A program made the translations under genes and the position numbers. Below the pieces are notes generated by a model that saw only the letters and a program-made list of their open reading frames with translations, was not told the DNA's origin and did not search any database. A stretch of DNA of 64,000 bases from contig NZ_JAGHQX010000008.1 of NCBI RefSeq assembly GCF_017744095.1, positions 124,001 through 188,000 on the forward strand. Direction: 5' to 3'. Of this stretch, positions 61,681 through 64,000 are shown piece after piece. This DNA comes from Shimia sp. R10_1. Lineage in GTDB: Bacteria > Pseudomonadota > Alphaproteobacteria > Rhodobacterales > Rhodobacteraceae. Every line of letters starts with the position of its first letter. The first letter of the stretch is position 1.

Positions 61681-61974
61681 GAGGGAGCCTCTGAAGGTTG
61701 CGGAGGAGATAGAGTGCGGCGCGCTTGAAGCAGGTGGGGCGGGCTTTGTCAAATTTTGGGGTGGAAGATGCGAGACCGGTTGCGCAAAAGGGTTTGGCAC
61801 AGTGCGCAAAGACGGATCCCCCTTGCCAACACCCCAAAACAGGTCTAAACGCCGCCTCTATCGTCTTCGGGCGAGATTCTCTCGTGGGAGGTCTTGGGCA
61901 TCGCGATGCACAGATCGGACCACGCAACACAAACCGGGCAGATCGCGTTCTGCCTATGTTGAAAGGAAAACCAA

Positions 61975-62400
61975 ATGGCTAAGAAGCTTGCTGGTACAAT
62001 GAAGCTGCAGGTTCCTGCAGGTCAAGCCAACCCTTCCCCACCCGTCGGTCCGGCGCTGGGTCAGCGCGGCATCAACATCATGGAATTCTGTAAAGCGTTC
62101 AACGCTAAGACACAGGACATGGAGCCAGGTGCGCCTTGCCCAACCGTGATCACCTACTATCAGGACAAGTCCTTCACCATGGACATCAAGACGCCACCTG
62201 CGTCTTACTACCTGAAGAAGGCTGCCAAGCTGAAATCCGGTGCAAACCTGCCAGGTCGTGAGACCGTAGGTTCCGTGACCGCCGCTCAGGTGAAAGAAAT
62301 CGCCGAAGCGAAAATGAAAGACCTGAACGCAAACGACATCGATGCTGCAATGCAGATCATCCTTGGTTCCGCGCGCTCCATGGGCATCGAGGTGAAGTAA
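61975..62400 (+). CDS. rplK: 50S ribosomal protein L11
   Basis: A 141-residue L11: [20 protein letters not shown] and [30 protein letters not shown] and the C-terminal RSMGIEV match the family fully. It forms the GTPase-associated centre on 23S rRNA. AAAGGAAAACCAA precedes the start. Overlaps rplA by one base (TAATG). The roughly 290-base spacer from rpiB holds its promoter. Confidence 0.98.
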   Translation: MAKKLAGTMKLQVPAGQANPSPPVGPALGQRGINIMEFCKAFNAKTQDMEPGAPCPTVITYYQDKSFTMDIKTPPASYYLKKAAKLKSGANLPGRETVGSVTAAQVKEIAEAKMKDLNANDIDAAMQIILGSARSMGIEVK

Positions 62401-63098
62401 TGGCTAAGCTTGGTAAACGTACTGCCGCAGCGCGCGAAGCGTTCGCAGGCAAATCCGACCTGACCGTTGAAGAAGCTGTTGCACTGGTCAAAGGTGCAGC
62501 CTCTGCAAAATTCGACGAGACCGTTGAAATCGCTGTTCAGCTGGGTGTTGACCCACGTCACGCAGACCAGATGGTGCGCGGCGTTGTTGGTCTGCCTAAC
62601 GGCACCGGCAAAGACGTGCGTGTTGCGGTATTCGCACGCGGCGCAAAAGCCGAAGAAGCTCAGGCAGCTGGCGCGGACATCGTTGGCGCAGAAGATCTGA
62701 TGGAGACCGTTCAAGGCGGCACCATCGACTTTGATCGCTGCATCGCGACTCCTGACATGATGCCTGTTGTTGGCCGTCTGGGTAAAGTGCTTGGCCCACG
62801 TAACCTGATGCCAAACCCAAAAGTTGGCACCGTGACCATGGACGTTGCTGACGCTGTCAAAAACGCCAAGGGCGGCGAAGTTCAGTTCAAAGTGGAAAAA
62901 GCCGGTGTTGTACACGCAGGCGTTGGCAAAGTGTCTTTTGACGAAGGCAAGCTGGTTGAGAACGTGAAAGCCTTCATGGGCGCAGTTCTGAAAGCCAAGC
63001 CTGCTGGCGCAAAAGGTGCCTACGTGAAAAAAGTTGCGCTGTCCTCCACAATGGGCCCAGGCGTGACCATCTCTGTGGACGCTGCTTCCGCTGAGTGA
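62400..63098 (+). CDS. rplA: 50S ribosomal protein L1
   Basis: A 232-residue L1, with [54 protein letters not shown] and [17 protein letters not shown]. It forms the L1 stalk and can repress its own mRNA. A terminator follows, and rplJ-rplL do not come next in this window. Confidence 0.98.
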   Translation: MAKLGKRTAAAREAFAGKSDLTVEEAVALVKGAASAKFDETVEIAVQLGVDPRHADQMVRGVVGLPNGTGKDVRVAVFARGAKAEEAQAAGADIVGAEDLMETVQGGTIDFDRCIATPDMMPVVGRLGKVLGPRNLMPNPKVGTVTMDVADAVKNAKGGEVQFKVEKAGVVHAGVGKVSFDEGKLVENVKAFMGAVLKAKPAGAKGAYVKKVALSSTMGPGVTISVDAASAE

Positions 63099-63129
63099 TT
63101 TCGAACTCTGTTCGAACTGTTGAATTTTG

Positions 63130-63163
63130 AGAGCCCCTGTTGCCGCAGGGGCTCTCTTTTTAT
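63130..63163 (+). terminator. Terminator after rplA
   Basis: AGAGCCCCTG pairs with CAGGGGCTCT over a 6-base loop, followed by CTTTTTAT. It ends the rplKA unit before the licD-like gene. Confidence 0.85.
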
Positions 63164-63298
63164 GTTTCATGACGTAAATGTATATTTTTTGTAAAGAAAA
63201 TTGACTTGGTCTCTCTTTTGGTTACGGTCCCTGCATTAAATCGCGCGTGGACCTAAGCTGCGCGCCTATAACACGTATTGATTTTGAAGAGGCGGTGA

Positions 63299-64000
63299 AT
63301 GGCAAATGCAGTGGACTTGCCGCGTTGGAAGCGACGCCGGCGTATTGAAAAGATTCATGCTCAGGCCAAAGCGCAATTGACCGACAAAAGCGCAGATTTT
63401 CGCCCGCGTCGCCTCCTCAAAAGGCTGGAAGAGATTTCCACGCCCAATCTGCGGGCAACGCCCACCTATCAGGAAGCCAAGCTGTTGCTTTGGATCGGCA
63501 TGGAGGCCCGCGCAGCGCGCGCCCGGCGCACGATGAGCCGGCTGCGGGAATTGCGCATTGAACGGAATGAAATCGCGAAATTCAACGCCTTTGAAGCCCT
63601 GCTTAAGGAGGCTGTTGGGCGTGATTTCATCTTTGGTCATGACTATGAAACCAAGTTTTTTGCGGATGTAGACCATAGCGTCGTCTGGTCTGAGGTGGGG
63701 CGCATCATCGACTGGTTGCAGCGTGATTATGGTGAGGTGTTTCTGAACTCAGGGACGTTGCTTGGCGTGATCCGCGACAAGCGGCTGATTGGGCATGATG
63801 ATGACATTGACCTTGCGATCAGGCTAAAGGCGGGCAACGCAGAAGAGGCCGCGCGGGAATGGAATGGTTTGTGTCGCCGCCTTCAGGCCGAGGGGCTTTT
63901 GAGCGACGAAATGGACGCTGGGCCTGCAGACATTTTGAAGCTGAAGACCGATGGCCAGCATCAGGTGGATCTGTTCCCCTGCTGGATTGCGGACGGGCGT
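63299..64000 (+). CDS. LicD-family phosphotransferase (partial, 3' end outside window)
   Basis: The first 234 residues of a protein running off the window. NSGTLLGVIRDKRLIG near residue 149 and GHDDDIDLAI near 164 form the LicD nucleotidyl/phosphocholine-transferase-like motif (the Asp triad holds metal), then VDLFPCW. LicD proteins add phosphocholine or polyol phosphate to surface glycans. The N-terminal 140 residues are helical and highly basic (PRWKRRRRIEK; RAARARRTMSRLREL). AAGAGGCGGTGA precedes the start. It lies behind the rplA terminator, where rplJ would be expected. Confidence 0.85.
   Translation, partial: MANAVDLPRWKRRRRIEKIHAQAKAQLTDKSADFRPRRLLKRLEEISTPNLRATPTYQEAKLLLWIGMEARAARARRTMSRLRELRIERNEIAKFNAFEALLKEAVGRDFIFGHDYETKFFADVDHSVVWSEVGRIIDWLQRDYGEVFLNSGTLLGVIRDKRLIGHDDDIDLAIRLKAGNAEEAAREWNGLCRRLQAEGLLSDEMDAGPADILKLKTDGQHQVDLFPCWIADGR

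Overview
The window is chromosomal DNA of a Rhodobacterales (Roseobacter-group-like) alphaproteobacterium. The evidence is the high-GC coding style with long antisense shadow frames, the gene families present (MaoC, CoxG-like, a fused E1 dehydrogenase, a three-gene TRAP transporter, a sulfopyruvate decarboxylase pair, a plant-type glutamate-cysteine ligase) and the order SDR-uvrC-pgsA-moaD-moaE. I see no rRNA, tRNA, CRISPR array, insertion sequence or prophage. Both ends cut through genes: a GspE/MshEN-like N-terminal fragment on the left and a LicD-family gene on the right.

Layout. 1-2.4 kb: end fragment, carA, yqeY. 2.4-14.5 kb: a dicarboxylate/fatty-acid beta-oxidation region resembling the pim operon (acyl-CoA ligase, hydratase/dehydrogenase fusion, two acyl-CoA dehydrogenases, thiolase, MaoC, PhyH, CoxG-like) with an IclR regulator. 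A shared palindromic motif lies before iclR and before maoC-thiolase. 14.6-23 kb: ABC-2 exporter, S49 peptidase, CaCA antiporter, FolM-like SDR, uvrC, pgsA, moaD, moaE. 23-33 kb: envelope and housekeeping genes (OmpA-domain protein with a long acidic tail, ubiA, rsmE, GNAT, gshA), two tandem paralogues of an unrecognised family, and an isolated uxaC. 34-39.5 kb: a surface-polymer locus with an IspD-like cytidylyltransferase, an SDR, a CDP-glycerol/ribitol-type polymerase and a KpsE-KpsM-KpsT ABC exporter, suggesting a capsule that contains polyol phosphate. 39.6-54.4 kb: a sugar-catabolic locus with DeoR regulator, TRAP transporter, di-heme cytochrome peroxidase and an operon of kinase, aldolase, isomerase, Gfo/Idh, mutarotase, aldehyde dehydrogenase, hydroxyacid dehydrogenase and ComD/ComE. 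54.6-58.5 kb: an oligopeptide-type binding protein and a fused E1 dehydrogenase. 58.7-63.1 kb: two membrane proteins, secE, nusG, rpiB (opposite strand), rplK, rplA. 63.3 kb to the end: licD-like gene.

The main find is the 39.6-54.4 kb locus. Read as a pathway it fits sulfoquinovose (6-sulfoglucose) use by a sulfoglycolytic Embden-Meyerhof route joined to a C3-sulfonate route. A TRAP transporter would bring the sulfosugar in. A Gfo/Idh-type NAD-dependent glycosidase would free it and a mutarotase would equilibrate its anomers. A fucose-isomerase-type enzyme would make sulfofructose, a YihV-like kinase would phosphorylate it, and a YihT/LacD-type aldolase would give DHAP and sulfolactaldehyde. 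Aldehyde dehydrogenase, an SlcC-like sulfolactate dehydrogenase and ComDE would then give sulfoacetaldehyde. The sulfonate-releasing enzyme Xsc is not in the window. Family calls rest on residues seen in the translations and on remembered family sequences; no database search was possible.
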